From contig OZ029920.1 in assembly GCA_964023275.1 (NCBI GenBank), forward strand, positions 1,085,572 through 1,149,571: a stretch of DNA of 64,000 nt, written 5' to 3'. The DNA is from Norana najaformis. Taxonomy: Eukaryota > Annelida > Clitellata > Crassiclitellata > Hormogastridae. Positions 10,591 through 21,863 of the stretch are shown here, piece after piece; the first letter of the stretch is position 1, and every line of letters starts with the position of its first letter. A model generated the notes under the pieces. The model searched no databases, was not told the DNA's origin, and was given only the letters and a program-made list of their open reading frames with translations. Both the position numbers and the translations under genes were made by a program.

Positions 10591-10985
10591 CCGTAACGTA
10601 ATTTTGTTACGGCGACTTTAGCAACAACGTACACGGCTGCATGTACGATGACGTTGATGTAATTGACGTCGACCGGCAGTTATCTTGCAACGAATCGTTA
10701 ACGTATATGGTCTCCCTTGTAATTGTATTAAAATGACGGTTATAGTAAGGTAAAGCAGGGTCGACATTAGCGAACCCGGCACCCGTAAGATGTCCTTCGA
10801 TACTGGCTAATGATAATAACCTAGTTTATAGATTTGACACCTTTAGATCGCTTTCTCGACATCATAACAGTCTCAGTTTTCTCACTCTCGTGGCAGATTA
10901 GACAAAGAACGTTAGGTAATGTAGATATCAATATCACTGGCAGCCATATGTTGTTAAACGCTCGATTCTATTAATTATGTTAGCT
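10591..10985. repeat. Core between reverse and forward arms
   Basis: It contains GTCTCCCTTGTAATT, the GTAAAGCAGGGTCGAC block, a forward arm GACACCTTTAGATCGCTTT (10838-10856) and GCAGCCATATGTTGTTAAACG. The same order recurs near 29530-29720, 37505-37920 and 55005-55400. Confidence 0.6.
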
Positions 10986-11057
10986 AACAGTTAGACGTGG
11001 ACACCTACGGGCTCTCGGCCCATGGACCATGATGATGATGATGATGAACAGTTAGAC
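10986..11057 (+). mobile_element. 50-bp LINE 3'-end insertion with 11-bp TSD
   Basis: AACAGTTAGAC is duplicated at 10986-10996 and 11047-11057. The 50 bp between (10997-11046) match the last 50 bp of the LINE ending at 47644 at all but two positions: GTGGACACCTACGGGCTCTC... followed by an ATG-repeat tail. It is a severely 5'-truncated retrotransposition event that landed in the arm of a local repeat (GTTAGACACCTTTAAATCAC continues after the duplication). Confidence 0.85.
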
Positions 11058-11104
11058 ACCTTTAAATCACTTAAATTGAAGTTATATATATTTTAATAAA
11101 GTTC

Positions 11105-11865
11105 AGTCGATATAGTACTCTTGACGCAGGAGGAGAGGTTGGAAGAATTCAAATTGCTAGAGAGGGACTAAGAGTGTTAGCTTTCAATAACCAACAAAAA
11201 ACCAAATTGATGAGTTTAAAATTTCTAAATGGAAAGCCTGTAGTACCCAGTTTGCCTTTTGCCATTTCCAGGAAAAAAACAACAAAAAATTAAACACTTA
11301 ACAAGAAAACACTCAAACAGAACAATCTGCACATTTGGCTAAATCATCCAGTGAATACTAACCAAAAGGTGTGATCTATGGGCTGAGAGAAAAAGAGGAC
11401 AACTTAGCTGAAATAGCTTCCTACTTAGGAATTAGAGATTTCAAAAACACAGGTAGTCCAGCAACAACCATCACAACTGTCATAACTTTCACAAATGACT
11501 TTCCAATACCACACCATGTGAATATTTATGTCCGATTTTTAAGGTTTGGCCATACATACCCGCTCCCAAGAGGTGCGGTAAAATGCCGAAGTTTTGGACA
11601 TGGCAAAATGAACTGCACTGGAATGACTAAATGCAGCAGATGCAGCGGTTTATAGAGCGTCTAAAGAAAGCATCTCCCAAATGTGCCAACTGTCAACAGG
11701 CACATAGTGCAGCTTTTAAAAAGTGCCATGTCTATCTGGAGTTGAAGGAAAGCCAGAAAATGAAAACAGAAAACAAAAATTCTTTTACACCATTCGCTAA
11801 TATATTGAAAAATAAGACAATTTGCGATCAAACGAAATTTAAGCCTGTATACGATCAGATATAAG
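11105..11865 (+). pseudogene. LINE ORF1 (gag-like, zinc-knuckle) remnant
   Basis: Broken plus-strand reading. 11371-11655 encodes VKCRSFGHGKMNCTG and CSRCSGL; a second frame to 11864 encodes SPKCANCQQAHSAAFKKC. Spaced CX2C/H/C knuckles with a CANC..AHSA..KC ending are typical of ORF1 proteins of Jockey/CR1-type LINEs, which bind the element RNA. The frame changes at about 11640, and the segment before 11371 has stops. No ORF2 follows directly. Confidence 0.6.
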
Positions 11866-12356
11866 CGAAATAAAGGTGTCTAAGCACAACGAAACAGTAA
11901 TGGCAGTACCTGATTTTTAATGATATCTTGCGGCTGCTAGATGAGTTGACGTCGACTTTAATTTATATGATTTGACCGAATCAAGACGCCAAAGAAACCA
12001 AGACGCCAGTCTTGGAAAACGAGACAGCTACGATGTCGAGAAAGCGAATAAAATGTGTCAAAACTCTGAATGAGCCCTAATCAGCCAAAGACTTCTTTGT
12101 AAGATAAATTACGGTCCACGGCATTAGCCCTGGCAGCCGCTTGCGATGTAGCCAAACGCGTATAATTTCGAATATTAGGGCATGCTTAGACACCTTTAAT
12201 TAAAGCATTTCTATTAGTACCTATATATAAACCTCGTACTAATATATCAGGTCGATAACTCCGCCACTGCCTATAGTCGGGCAGTGGCAGTCCCAAGCCT
12301 GAGAAAGGCGACGTCAACGGCCTTTGATGTCATGAGATGTCGTTAAACAGTGGAAC
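11866..12356. repeat. Reverse arm, core and forward FE unit
   Basis: Reverse arm AAAGGTGTCTAAGC at 11873-11886, core with GGCAGCCGCTTGCGATGTAGCCAAACGC, forward arm CTTAGACACCTTTAATTAAAG at 12185, then an E module ACTCCGCCACTGCC...GACGTCAACGGCCTTTGATG ending GAGATGTCGTTAAAC at about 12349. Confidence 0.7.
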
Positions 12357-12379
12357 TATTACTATACAAGGTCGATGTT

Positions 12380-12560
12380 ACGACGATAGCCGTAAGCTGT
12401 CACTAAATTCTGAGCAACAGTGGGAATTTTGATGATACTTGTTTGAGCCGGGTGAATCCAACACAGTTCTATGCCACCCATGTGCCAGTCACATAACAAC
12501 CCCTTCAATCTTCGATATAGACTAAAATGGTCATTCTTCACCATTTCTGCCCCATAGCGT
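12380..12560 (-). repeat. tRNA-derived SINE head, minus
   Basis: On the minus strand: CATGGGTGGCATAGAACTGTG, B-box-like GTTGGATTCACCCGGC, then a body to GACAGCTTACGGCTATCG. Matches the plus copies at 29.3, 37.3 and 41.6 kb. The start (GGGACGCTATGGGGCAGAAA) is the common leader. Confidence 0.7.
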
Positions 12561-12680
12561 CCCTTTTCTCAAATGAAGAATGAGTGAACAAACAAATGAG
12601 CGAATTTACGAACGAACGAATCAATGAATGAATGAATCAATCAATCAATCAATCAATGAATCAATGCATGAATCAATGAA
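12557..12680. repeat. Degenerate AATG/AATC tetranucleotide array
   Basis: Runs of GAATGAATGAATC and AATCAATCAATCAATG units with frequent substitutions. Confidence 0.85.
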
Positions 12681-12724
12681 TTTCGCTATATATTTCAGCC
12701 TGCCGTTTTACCTCCTGGGGTTAC

Positions 12725-12853
12725 GGTAGATTTTTCAAATGCGCCATTTCATGATTTTCAGCTGAGAATCTGAGCTGAAAAAACGTTAAATGGCATGAAT
12801 TCTCGATTCCGAAAGTAGAAAAAATATTAAATGGCGCAAATGAGGGATCTACC
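12725..12853. repeat. Small foldback element
   Basis: Arms of 25 nt (12725-12749 and 12829-12853) match at 20 of 25 positions when one is reverse-complemented (GGTAGAT..., GCGCCATTT). An inner pair (CATGATTTTCAGCT; AGCTGAAAAAACG...CATG) extends the hairpin. No clear target duplication. Confidence 0.55.
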
Positions 12854-12867
12854 ATTAAAAATTGTCT

Positions 12868-12942
12868 CTGTCTTTGTCTCCGTGTATGTGTCTGTCTCTC
12901 TGTATGTCTGTCTGTCTGTCTCTCACTCTCTCTCTCTCTCAG
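12868..12942. repeat. TCTG/TC microsatellite
   Basis: GTCTGTCTGTCTGTCTC and CTCTCTC runs; the overlapping 71-codon ORF is low-complexity and rejected. Confidence 0.8.
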
Positions 12943-13194
12943 TAGCTCTGTCCATTGTCCTGTCTACCCAATCAGCGCATCTGTGGCAAATATTGAGGCG
13001 TTATAAAAAGAAAGAAATGACGCATTTGCAAAAAGGCTTCATTTGAGTTGCGCTCTTTATTTCAGTCATTTCTGGTAAAACAATAGTTTAGTGATTTTCA
13101 TGTAATTTTCCTGCCTGCTAAATGTCTGCAATTTCCTTCCGGAAAGACGTATTTTATCTCTTCTAACTAATTATTGAAAACCAGAATTTTACAT

Positions 13195-13620
13195 CATTTA
13201 ACGACATCTTGTGGCTGCCTGTGGGCCGTTGACTTCGGCCTTGACTCACATAACGGGCCTGGCAGTCACAAGATTTCGTTAAGCATTCGATTCTACTAAT
13301 TAAAATTAGGCTGTGTTTAAACTCCTTTTTGAATATTGCTTCTTCCAACTTCATATGTATTTGTTTAATCGCTCCGGCGTTCCTATAACTCCTGGTATAT
13401 ATACCGTTTACACATAGTTAACTTCTCCAATGCCATAAGTCGGCTGGTGCCAGTCGAAAGCCTGGACAAAAGAGGAGGTCGACGCTAATCGACTTCGCTA
13501 TGACACAGCGTCGTTAAACTCCAACTGCCCACACCACTAGTTAAATTACGTAATAGTCGTCAGTTTTAGGTACGGTCGTCAAGAACGGCCCTGGCGGCCA
13601 AAAGAAGTTGTTGGAAAGGG
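13195..13620. repeat. Repeat ends and a diverged E module
   Basis: A reverse end TTAACGACATCTTGTGGCTGCC at 13199-13220 faces a forward end GGCAGTCACAAGATTTCGTTAAGC at 13262-13285. A diverged E module (CTTCTCCAATGCC, GGTGCCAGTCGAAAGCCTGGA, GCGTCGTTAAAC) fills 13420-13516. Then CGGCCCTGGCGGCC at 13583. Confidence 0.5.
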
Positions 13621-14199
13621 TAAACAACGACTACTAGTGTAACAATTCCCTCATGAAGGATCCCCACTGATTCATACCACGAATTTCTTCCAATCTCTGC
13701 TGCTTTTTGCTAATCTACACAAATTTAATCGGAGAACTTATAGAGCGCCACTGTTTTAATGCTCAAAACATCAATCAACAAAATCGACATGCAATCCGAA
13801 AAGCAGGGTGAGTCTGGTGGCAAGTGTCCAGTGTTCAGCGACATCTGTTGAGAGGTATGATAGATCAGATTACTTAAGATGAGTAGTTGGTGCGAGACAG
13901 CAAAGAGTAAGGTAAGAGGATAAACGGATAGAGCGGGTATTTCGTTGATAAATAATTTGCAAAAATAATGGTTGGGAGTACAGTATATCAGGGAGTTTTA
14001 GGTTAGAGAAAGAACTTTGAAATAAATGCGTTCCGGAATTTTCAGCCAATGGAGTGAATTCAGAATTAGCACTAGATATAGTATTCTTGTGTGAGAGTGA
14101 ACTAAAGGCGTTCAACTTTTTCAAAAAGATGTCGGAAATTCTGTGAGATTCAGAACAGTTTTTCCATTTAATTCCATGCAGTTACTCTATCTGGTTGGT
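13621..14199. other. No gene seen
   Basis: 13640-13830 resembles 29720-29900 (CCCTGATTCATAC..CGAATTTC, CTCTGCTGC.TTTTGCTGATCTA, CAATCCGA..AGCAGGGTGAGTC), an unnamed repeat. An 84-codon minus ORF at 13870-14124 shows no motif I recognise. Confidence 0.45.
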
Positions 14200-14507
14200 T
14201 GCCATTATGTAGGCTAAGTTGCTTCTACTAATTCAGCTTTGTTGACACCTGCCATCCGGAGCAACCTGAGGCGATAAGGTTATCAAAATAACTGATATCC
14301 TTAATGCTTAATTGCGCAATTTATTAACCAACCATATGCCGTAAGGTGAGCCAAATGCTCTGATTTCCTTATAAAGCCCATTAGTTTCATTCGTCTTTGT
14401 AAGCGCCGTTCGTGGGTTTGTTTAATTGGTTATCGCCTCAGGTTGCTTCGGATGGCAGGTGTCAACAAAGCTGAAATAATAGAAGCAACTTAGCCTACAT
14501 AATGGCA
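14200..14507. mobile_element. Foldback / MITE-like element
   Basis: Arms 14200-14277 and 14430-14507 are inverted copies matching at about 75 of 78 positions (TGCCATTATGTAGGCTAAG... to ...CTGAGGCGATAA). The 152-bp spacer has no ORF. The near-perfect arms make it either young or maintained. A target duplication is not obvious (GGTTGGT left, GTTGACGG right). Confidence 0.8.
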
Positions 14508-14699
14508 GTTGACGGTTCACGCTAATTGCATAAATCGAATCATTTCACTTCACATTGTATGCAGAGGTATGAACTATTTAACGCTAACTTGGACCAAATT
14601 AGCCGTAATACATTTGAATATTTGTTTAGCCCACATCCTGCCTTTTCAAGTGTTTTTAATTCACGTCATATGCTCTGTCAGATCAAAGATAAGACTACT

Positions 14700-15430
14700 T
14701 TGCTCACTCTACAGATAACGCTGGTTAAAGAAATTTGGGCTACTTAGGCAAACTATTTGGGCAAAGGGCTGCTTTGTTTCAGGAATACTTAGTTTCAAGT
14801 TGTTCGCTTCAGAGATACCGTCGCTTTCAACTGAGAGACAAAGAACGTAGAAGACTAAGAAGATACGCCAGGTAAATCATCGAACACCGTGGCTGGCCGA
14901 TACATGGACTGCGTTTACTTGTATTGTAAAGTAAGACTTCCTTATGGCTATTACACGCCCTTCAAAAACAGGAGACATTTTATTTTCACACTTTCCGTTG
15001 ATTCGGGGAAATGACGATAACTATACTATAATTTGACAGTCCTACGACGCTTCAAAGGCAAACCCTGAATTGAACGGTTAATTCGTAACTGCACTTTGGC
15101 CACATAACTCACAGTTGTTCAAGGAACATTCGATCGAGAAGTCTGTTGACGCGAATTACGCAGTCTATGGCTCGATAAGGAAGTATTTCAACGCACTTGT
15201 CAATTTGCTAAAAGTGTGACCGGATGTTTCAAGACAAGTAAAGAAGCTAGACATATATTATTATTAGCTTGAGCTACTATACTATTGATAATAGAGATGA
15301 AGAAACCTTGGCTAACCTTCGAGAGGCACCGGATGATAATATATGGCTATTCATTCAACGTAATTAACTAAGTAACTCAATTAAGTCAGAATAAAACGAA
15401 ATCTTTAAAACATACAGTGAAGCTATAACG
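14700..15430 (+). repeat. Dispersed repeat shared with 19210-19590
   Basis: Shared blocks in order: AGATAACGCTGGTT, TTAGTTTCAAG.TGTT, CGTGGCTGGCCGATACATGG, AAGACTT.CTT, and at the far end AACTAAGT..AACTCAATTAAGTC. The second copy lacks several hundred internal bases. No ORF with recognisable motifs. Confidence 0.65.
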
Positions 15431-15643
15431 TTTTAATGTGTTAGTTGAATGGAAAGTGGGTCCTTAAATATATGTTTTATTTAGCCGAAGACTGAAACTT
15501 GAAACTTTCGTTTAAAAGTAACCCATTTATTGTAGTGACCAGATTGTAAACATGGAAACATACCCTGTACTCGTTATATAGGCTTCAGAATTAGTACAAC
15601 CATGGATTTTTGTAGAGTTATCCAGTAACTCAAATTGTATTGC

Positions 15644-15682
<39 letters not shown>

Positions 15683-15686
15683 TAAC

Positions 15687-15737
<51 letters not shown>

Positions 15738-16499
15738 TATGTATATATATATATAATGATAGCGGGTGCTCTGCTATGGTTGTTACGTCACATCAGCCAC
15801 CCAAAACTTCCACTTGATAGCAGGGTCAACCAATGACTACATTAATTTACAAGCAGAATAGCAGCGGTCACCAGCGTTTTAATGAACCACAATCTTTGTG
15901 ACTGAATAATGTTCGTATGAAGAAATATAATATTTTATCAATAGAAAGGTGAGACAGATATGCAGATGACTACGGTGGATGGAAAAATTCTATTTGCTCT
16001 TCATAATGTGTCCTAATATGTTTCTTGTTTCAATGCGCACTGTTCTGGACTTTGTAAAGGGGAGTTGTCATATTTTATGTTATATTGTATTACATCATCT
16101 AGAACTTTAATCTACGAGGGCCATTGATGTTTACCTTGCACTTGAATTATCTTCTTGTTAAAGATAGGAAAACATGCCATCATTTTAATTGATTAATGCA
16201 AAAACAAACTTTCATAGTTTAAAATCAATTACATAGTACAAAAGGAACGTGCAAAACCAGCGGATATGAAGCATAAACACCTTCCAATCTTACTACTCGT
16301 TATGTAAAACCAAGCCTCAAGTGACCCTTGATTATAATATATACTGCGCCTGGTGACCCATCCAAGTATCAAATGAGATCGATTACACATAACCTTGATA
16401 CGCCTGTCAACATTATATTCAGAATACATAGAACTTCCTTGCATTTTGCAGGGAAGGAAGGAGTATACCGTAAGGAGCATTAAATCCGCCATTGACGTT
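15431..16499. other. No gene; split (TA)n array
   Basis: A TA microsatellite at 15644-15755 is interrupted by AAAAGTAACCCAT, a phrase also present just upstream at about 15515-15530, suggesting slippage or duplication. The rest has only short ORFs without motifs. Confidence 0.6.
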
Positions 16500-19165
16500 T
16501 AGGACATATCGTTGGGTAGCGGACCATTGAAGCACAAAGATAAGAACTAGCACAGGTTATCCCCTTTAGCCCGTCTTCCGGCCTCTGAGGCCTTACAATG
16601 GGTTCTTTCCAAGAAGTGTTATTCGGAATCCGGGTTTTATACCGGACACAGATACGTGTATCCTGGAGACGGGAACAGAAGAGTCCATTCGACAGCAGGA
16701 CAGATGAAGTAGTTGATTCGAGTTGTTAATTTCATTGCATCTTATAGTGTATCCTCTCCCTGTATCCATCTATCGTTTGTTCTGAACTTTGATCACTGGT
16801 TACCCTAGAGTTGACCACAGCTGTCCGCTTCTGCGTTGACTTCAGTGTTCCTCGGCAACGTCTTGCTCGACCTGCTTATGCTGCTCTATATATGATTCAC
16901 ACAGCTTTATGTGAAACGAGGAATTCACGGGGAGATGAAATGGCTGTAAATATATGCATCTACGAATGTCTGGTCTTGACTAGTAACGGTATGCCTAGTG
17001 TTGAAGTGCTGCAGTGCTCTAACGTTGTTTAGTCCCTAAGACATACGTTTACGTATATACACTGTAATCAGAAATTTGTGAAGCGCCTGCTCAAGAGAAA
17101 CTGATCAGAGGTGCTATCTGAGTTAGCCCTAAAGATGTTAGATGTCATTAGGAACAGAACATTCATCCGTTAGTAAGCACTGCTCAGACAGCTAGAAGTT
17201 GCAACAGTTGCAAGCTCAGAGAGAGAGACAGACAGAGACAGAGACAAAGGCAGAGACAGACATAGAGAGAGCCTTACCAAGAGGTTCCAAACTAGATTTG
17301 AAAGACGACAGCATGTTCAGAGTTCCTGAAGCACGTTGCATCGACGATGAGGAACGACGATGAGCATTGTGATCCGCCGATGATGGCTCACGGTTGTCTC
17401 ACCGTCCAGTAGTTCCTCATAGGTAGAAGATAAAGCGGCGTACGGATATTTCTCGAACCTCTGGATATACGCAGCACAGGTATTCGAAACCCACCGACCG
17501 GAAGATAGTAGAGCCACTTCCTGATTGACTGTCGGTGCCGCTCAAAAGACTCTCTTCGCCCTTCTTCCACCAAATCCAAGATTTCCCTGCTTAGACGGCG
17601 TACATAGGTCTGTAGGTCTGAGGCTGAAATGTCTAGCTGGAATCCAGTCCCCTCTCCGTAGATGGAAAATGTTAGTAACAGAAGACCACGATAACATGCA
17701 CAAAACCCTCCGGAACGCACTAAATCCGTGTTGGAAAACAAAATTATTTCCGAAACGCAGACTTGGCAACAGACTCATTCAAACTGTGAGAATTATCAAG
17801 CATATTTAACCTTTAGATAGTATCTTATAATCCGACAAAATCACACACGGAAAGCCAAAAGAACGATACGACAGCGGACATGAAGTCAAATCAAGTTGCA
17901 TGTACATATGTGTATGTCTATATGTTGTCTTGCTCATATGCCATGTTGTCCTTTGGAAAAAAATTATTTAAATCACGGAGAGGTTTCTGTCTAAGCCTAT
18001 CTGTAAAAGGCGTAAGTATGGGGGGAGTAGAGTAACAACAGTTGTAAGAATCAAAGAAGTCAGCAGTAACTGAGACGCGTTATCAGTTACACGCTTATGC
18101 ACGTAAGTAGGTATTCTTGTATAGATATGTAGGTATGTGTGTATATAACCAGAAGTAACTGAGCTGCCGATGCCAAAGGCTTTCAACGATGGTATATTTC
18201 GATGATAGGTATGAAAAACAAAAGGCGCAGCGTAAACTAAAAAGAAGTCTTGGCGGTGAAATTAAGTTAATTTCCTCCTATGCGAATTGGGTTATTTTAG
18301 TTATGCCAATTTATTTTGGAAAATACCAGTGATCTATTTATTCGGCTAAAGCAAATCTCTCAACTAAGAACTTGATATAGAAAGTAAAGATGAAGCTGTG
18401 GAAATTAAAAGGTTAAATTCGAATGACGCATTTCTGAACAAATTATGAAAGCAGATTCGCTGAAAAATTGTAATTGTAATTGTAATCGTAAACTCGAGAT
18501 GTATATAGCGACGAAAGAAAACTAAGTCGCGAGAACCAGCTTATTCACAGGCACTCGATCAAAACAAAATCATTAGGCAGGATGATTAGAAATGTCCACA
18601 GATCAAGATCCAAGAGTCAGGCAGGCTGGCGGTCAGACGGCTACGGTGGATGATGCTTGGAATTCTAGCGACAAAATATAAAGTAGGAAGAAGAGGAATA
18701 AGGACAGGATATGTGGAAGAGGAGTGTTTTTAGTATTAAGTGAAGGACCTGCGCAGAGATTGCAAAAGGTAAAGGGTTGGTTAGTTTGTAGTTCTGTCGT
18801 AATTCTAGTGGGAGTTTATTCCAGAGTGAGGGGCAGCTATGGCTATCAAGCGATTTCCAAATTGTATGGATAAAGTAACAGGAGAGCGAAGAAATGTCAA
18901 GGCGGAAGAGGTCCGGGTTGACTGGAGTGGTTGGATTGTAAGTAACTGACCGATGCAGGATGATAAGGAGGTTTAATGTGGGTTGTTGGTAAGTTATAGG
19001 AGTTGTTACTATAATCGTTCAGATTTTAAAACCAGTGAAGTGATTTGCTATCAGTAGTGATGTATGGGGGATTTGGTGACAGCAGGAGCTAGGGAAAGCT
19101 TCATAGCTTGAATGCGTTTTATTTGGGTAGTGTCCATATTCAGGAAGAGTGCATTTCAGTAGTTT
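16500..19165 (-). repeat. Long dispersed repeat, copy 2
   Basis: Counterpart of 6360-8560 (landmarks given there). It is interrupted at about 17040-17980 by sequence with a GACAGA-rich microsatellite (17218-17275) and an unrecognised 117-codon minus ORF (17388-17741). The LINE C-terminal remnant (about 18650-18960, minus) is too decayed for an ORF. Confidence 0.6.
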
Positions 19166-19209
19166 AGTTTAGTGTTCTTAACTCGAGCCATGGGCTAGGT
19201 CAAATAATA

Positions 19210-19590
19210 AATCTAGAGATAACGCTGGTTGGCCAATTTTCAAGACTGCCTAGTTTCAAGGTGTTGGATTCAGACATTCCAATGCTTCCAACCGAGAGAG
19301 AGAGAGATCGTCAGGTAAGTAATCGAATATCGTGGCTGGCCGATACATGGACTACATATATTTGAATCGTAAATTAAGACTTGCTTTTAGTTATTACACT
19401 ACCTACAAAAACCGGAGAACTTGTACTTTCACACCTTTCTCCTGAGTGTCGGAAACGACGATAGCAACATGACACAATGACCGTTCTACTATGCTTCAAA
19501 TTCAAACTAAGATGAAGATCTGAATAACTAATTAACTCAACTAAGTCTTAATATAAAGAAATTTTTTAAACACAAAGTAAAGCTATGCCG
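19210..19590 (+). repeat. Short copy of the 14700-15430 repeat
   Basis: Carries AGATAACGCTGGTTGG, CCTAGTTTCAAGGTGTTGG, CGTGGCTGGCCGATACATGG and AACTCAACTAAGTC in the same order as 14700-15430. Confidence 0.65.
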
Positions 19591-20241
19591 ACAAACCGAC
19601 AAACATACTTGGCTAATTTATCAAAAAATCATGTATTGCGTAGAGTATGTTAGGTTCTCTATAGCTCCACTGTGACTTAGATCCTTAACCTTTTACTGAT
19701 TTCAGCGGGCGAAATCCCCATCTATTTGATAACGTGTCATGTAATTAAGATCCCCTTATAAGACCGTACCAGCCAAAGATACAAAGCTCTTGGTCATCAT
19801 CACTCGGCAATCGTTCAACAATTCATTTAGTGTCGAATTACTTAACTAGAAACTCATTTTCGGAAGAGCCCTTTCTTTATCTCTGTCAGCAAGCACTTGA
19901 TAGATCCGAAAGTCATCAACATAAGAATAATCTTGTGTATAAATTCAGCTTTATTTTAGATGAAGTTGATTGACTGGGCTAGCTTGAGATAAATAACTTC
20001 AGCTTCACCATTCTTTTTGTCAATGGGACATATTCTTTTATATATTTTAAAGTTAATAATTAATTTGTGAAAACTGGTGAGTCGTCACTATCCAACCTTA
20101 TAATAGGGAGATTCACATTAGCAATCATATGACCATAAACCATATCCAACGTCTATTCATAAAATATTTGACATAAGAATGAAAACAAGATTTTGGTACC
20201 TAAATAGCTTTACGGAATATATGAAGATTACCCAACTGTAG
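19591..20241. other. Upstream of copy A; no gene seen
   Basis: AT-rich sequence. The RING part expected upstream of copy A was looked for and is not recognisable here or in the preceding 8 kb. Confidence 0.5.
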
Positions 20242-21001
20242 CGAAATTTTGGTTATAGGTACTGTGAAGACTGCTCAAAACAGCATCTAATGCAGGAAAT
20301 GAGCCAAAATCACCACATTGTTACAATTGGAGGCAACACAATTGAAGGCAGTAGACCAACATTTCAAGCAAAAAATTGCACCAGACACACTCTTAAACCA
20401 TTAGAATACTATTGCGCCAACTGCGAGAAAGTCGTGTGTTTTTCGTGTGCTATTGAGAGTCACAAGTTACACGATTGCAAAGACGTCGCCACATTCTATC
20501 AAGAATTTTTTTATAAAATAGAAATAAATGCATGGAAGATATCGAGCTACAAAGATGAAATATTTTTATTAAGAATGAATGCAGAACAGAGTAAAGCACA
20601 TTTTTTAAATGTCATTTCCGAGAAAGAAGGTGAAATTCGTAAAAGAAACATGGAACTTAAAAAAATGATAGACCAGCACACAACAGAACTTTTACAGGAA
20701 ATCTATCTGGCGAAGCAAAGTCACTTAAAGGAGTTAGAAGAAACATTTGAAGAAATAGACACATTTTGCACAATATTAGAAAGTTTTGAGGCTTACTGTA
20801 CTCAGCTAAAATCAGAAAGATCTGCAAGCGAAATCTGTAGCTGTATTAACGAAGTCATGAAGAGAGCAGATGAGTTGGAGAAAGATAACGAGGCATTCAT
20901 AGGTCGACGAAGTCGATCTATCGATGTTTCATTCGAGGCTACAGATCTACAGGAACTCTTACGGATGTCGAATGACAACAACATTGTTGGTAGGATTCTA
21001 G
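20242..21001 (+). CDS. B-box/coiled-coil exon of TRIM-Kelch copy A
   Basis: Open from 20242; the first ATG is 20290, but homology to copy B starts before it: RYCEDCSKQH from 20257 matches NFCDICAKAH, the end of B-box 1. So the true coding start is upstream, via an acceptor (TTGGTTATAG, ending 20258) or in lost sequence. B-box 2 reads NCTRHTLK, YYCANC, VCFSC, SHKLHDC. A coiled coil rich in Glu/Lys follows, then RRSRSIDVSFEATDLQELL, which mirrors the same place in copy B. The exon ends at 21001 with donor G/GTAAGC in phase 1; from the B-box 1 join it is one codon longer than in copy B. No RING is visible, so this copy may be 5'-truncated or RING-less. The role (ubiquitin-ligase scaffold or adaptor) is inference. 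Confidence 0.75.
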
Positions 21002-21863
21002 GTAAGCGTTGTTAATAATAGATTCTGAATATATACTAGTCTAGAATTGTCATTTAAATGGATTGCATTGAAACGCTGTGTGACGATAGATAAGTGCGTG
21101 TGAGGATATTGGACGTGTAATTTCTCCAGTTAACTGGACAAGTTGTTATGCAAGGCGATTGACAAACACGCAGCTTTGTTGGTTCATTAGGCTGATTTTA
21201 AAAAGCCAATGTCACGAAGTAGCGATATTCTTTACCATGATCATCACCTCCATCATCATCATCATCGTCGTCGTCGACATCACCACCACCATCACCATCA
21301 TCATCATCATCATCATCATCGTCATCATCAGTTTTCATCATACCAAAGTTTCATCATACCATATCATTGCTTTGCAAGAAATAAGTACGGCAAGAGAAAG
21401 TACATAATTATCTTAACACGCCTGTGTTTTAAAAGGCAAGAATGTCTTGCTGTTGGAAAACAAATATACTTGACTATGATATTCAGGCGCATTAATTTAT
21501 ATGCAGAGGATACGCAGTAGTTGTGGGATTATGATGATGAATGGCGATATAAAATGGGGATTGTAATTTAAACAAAAAAATCGATGGGTTGCAATAAAAC
21601 GTTGATATGCAAAGAGTAACACTGCCATAATCTCAGAATTTACAATATTTCTGTATAAATAGACCTACTTAAAGATTTTTAGCCAACGAGCCTTAGCTCG
21701 ATGATTTTACTGAAACAGAAAAACAGCTAAAGTCAAATTTATTTAGTACCTGTAGTGTTATAGATTTGATACACGATAATCCTAAGAATTGAGTAAATGA
21801 AGAAATGTCCAGTTCATGCAATTATCGCTTATCAATGTCTATTTGTTTTAACAGCTAAAGCAG
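21002..21863 (+). other. Intron of copy A
   Basis: 862 bp, from GTAAGC to ...TTTTAACAGCTAAAGCAG. An alternative acceptor 9 nt earlier (TTTGTTTTAACAG) keeps the frame and has the better pyrimidine tract. An ATC/CAT microsatellite lies at 21237-21330. Apparent ORFs with poly-His or poly-Ile are artefacts of it. Confidence 0.7.

Noticed and set aside
19800-19970. Minus-strand SYVDDF phrase suggesting an RT of an LTR element
   Set aside because: Only this short match; neighbouring RT motifs are missing and stops are close. Probably chance.
21797-21863. ATG at 21797 as start of a separate Kelch gene
   Set aside because: Copy B has no matching sequence upstream of its exon 2, and the phase-1 donor/acceptor pair is conserved in both copies.
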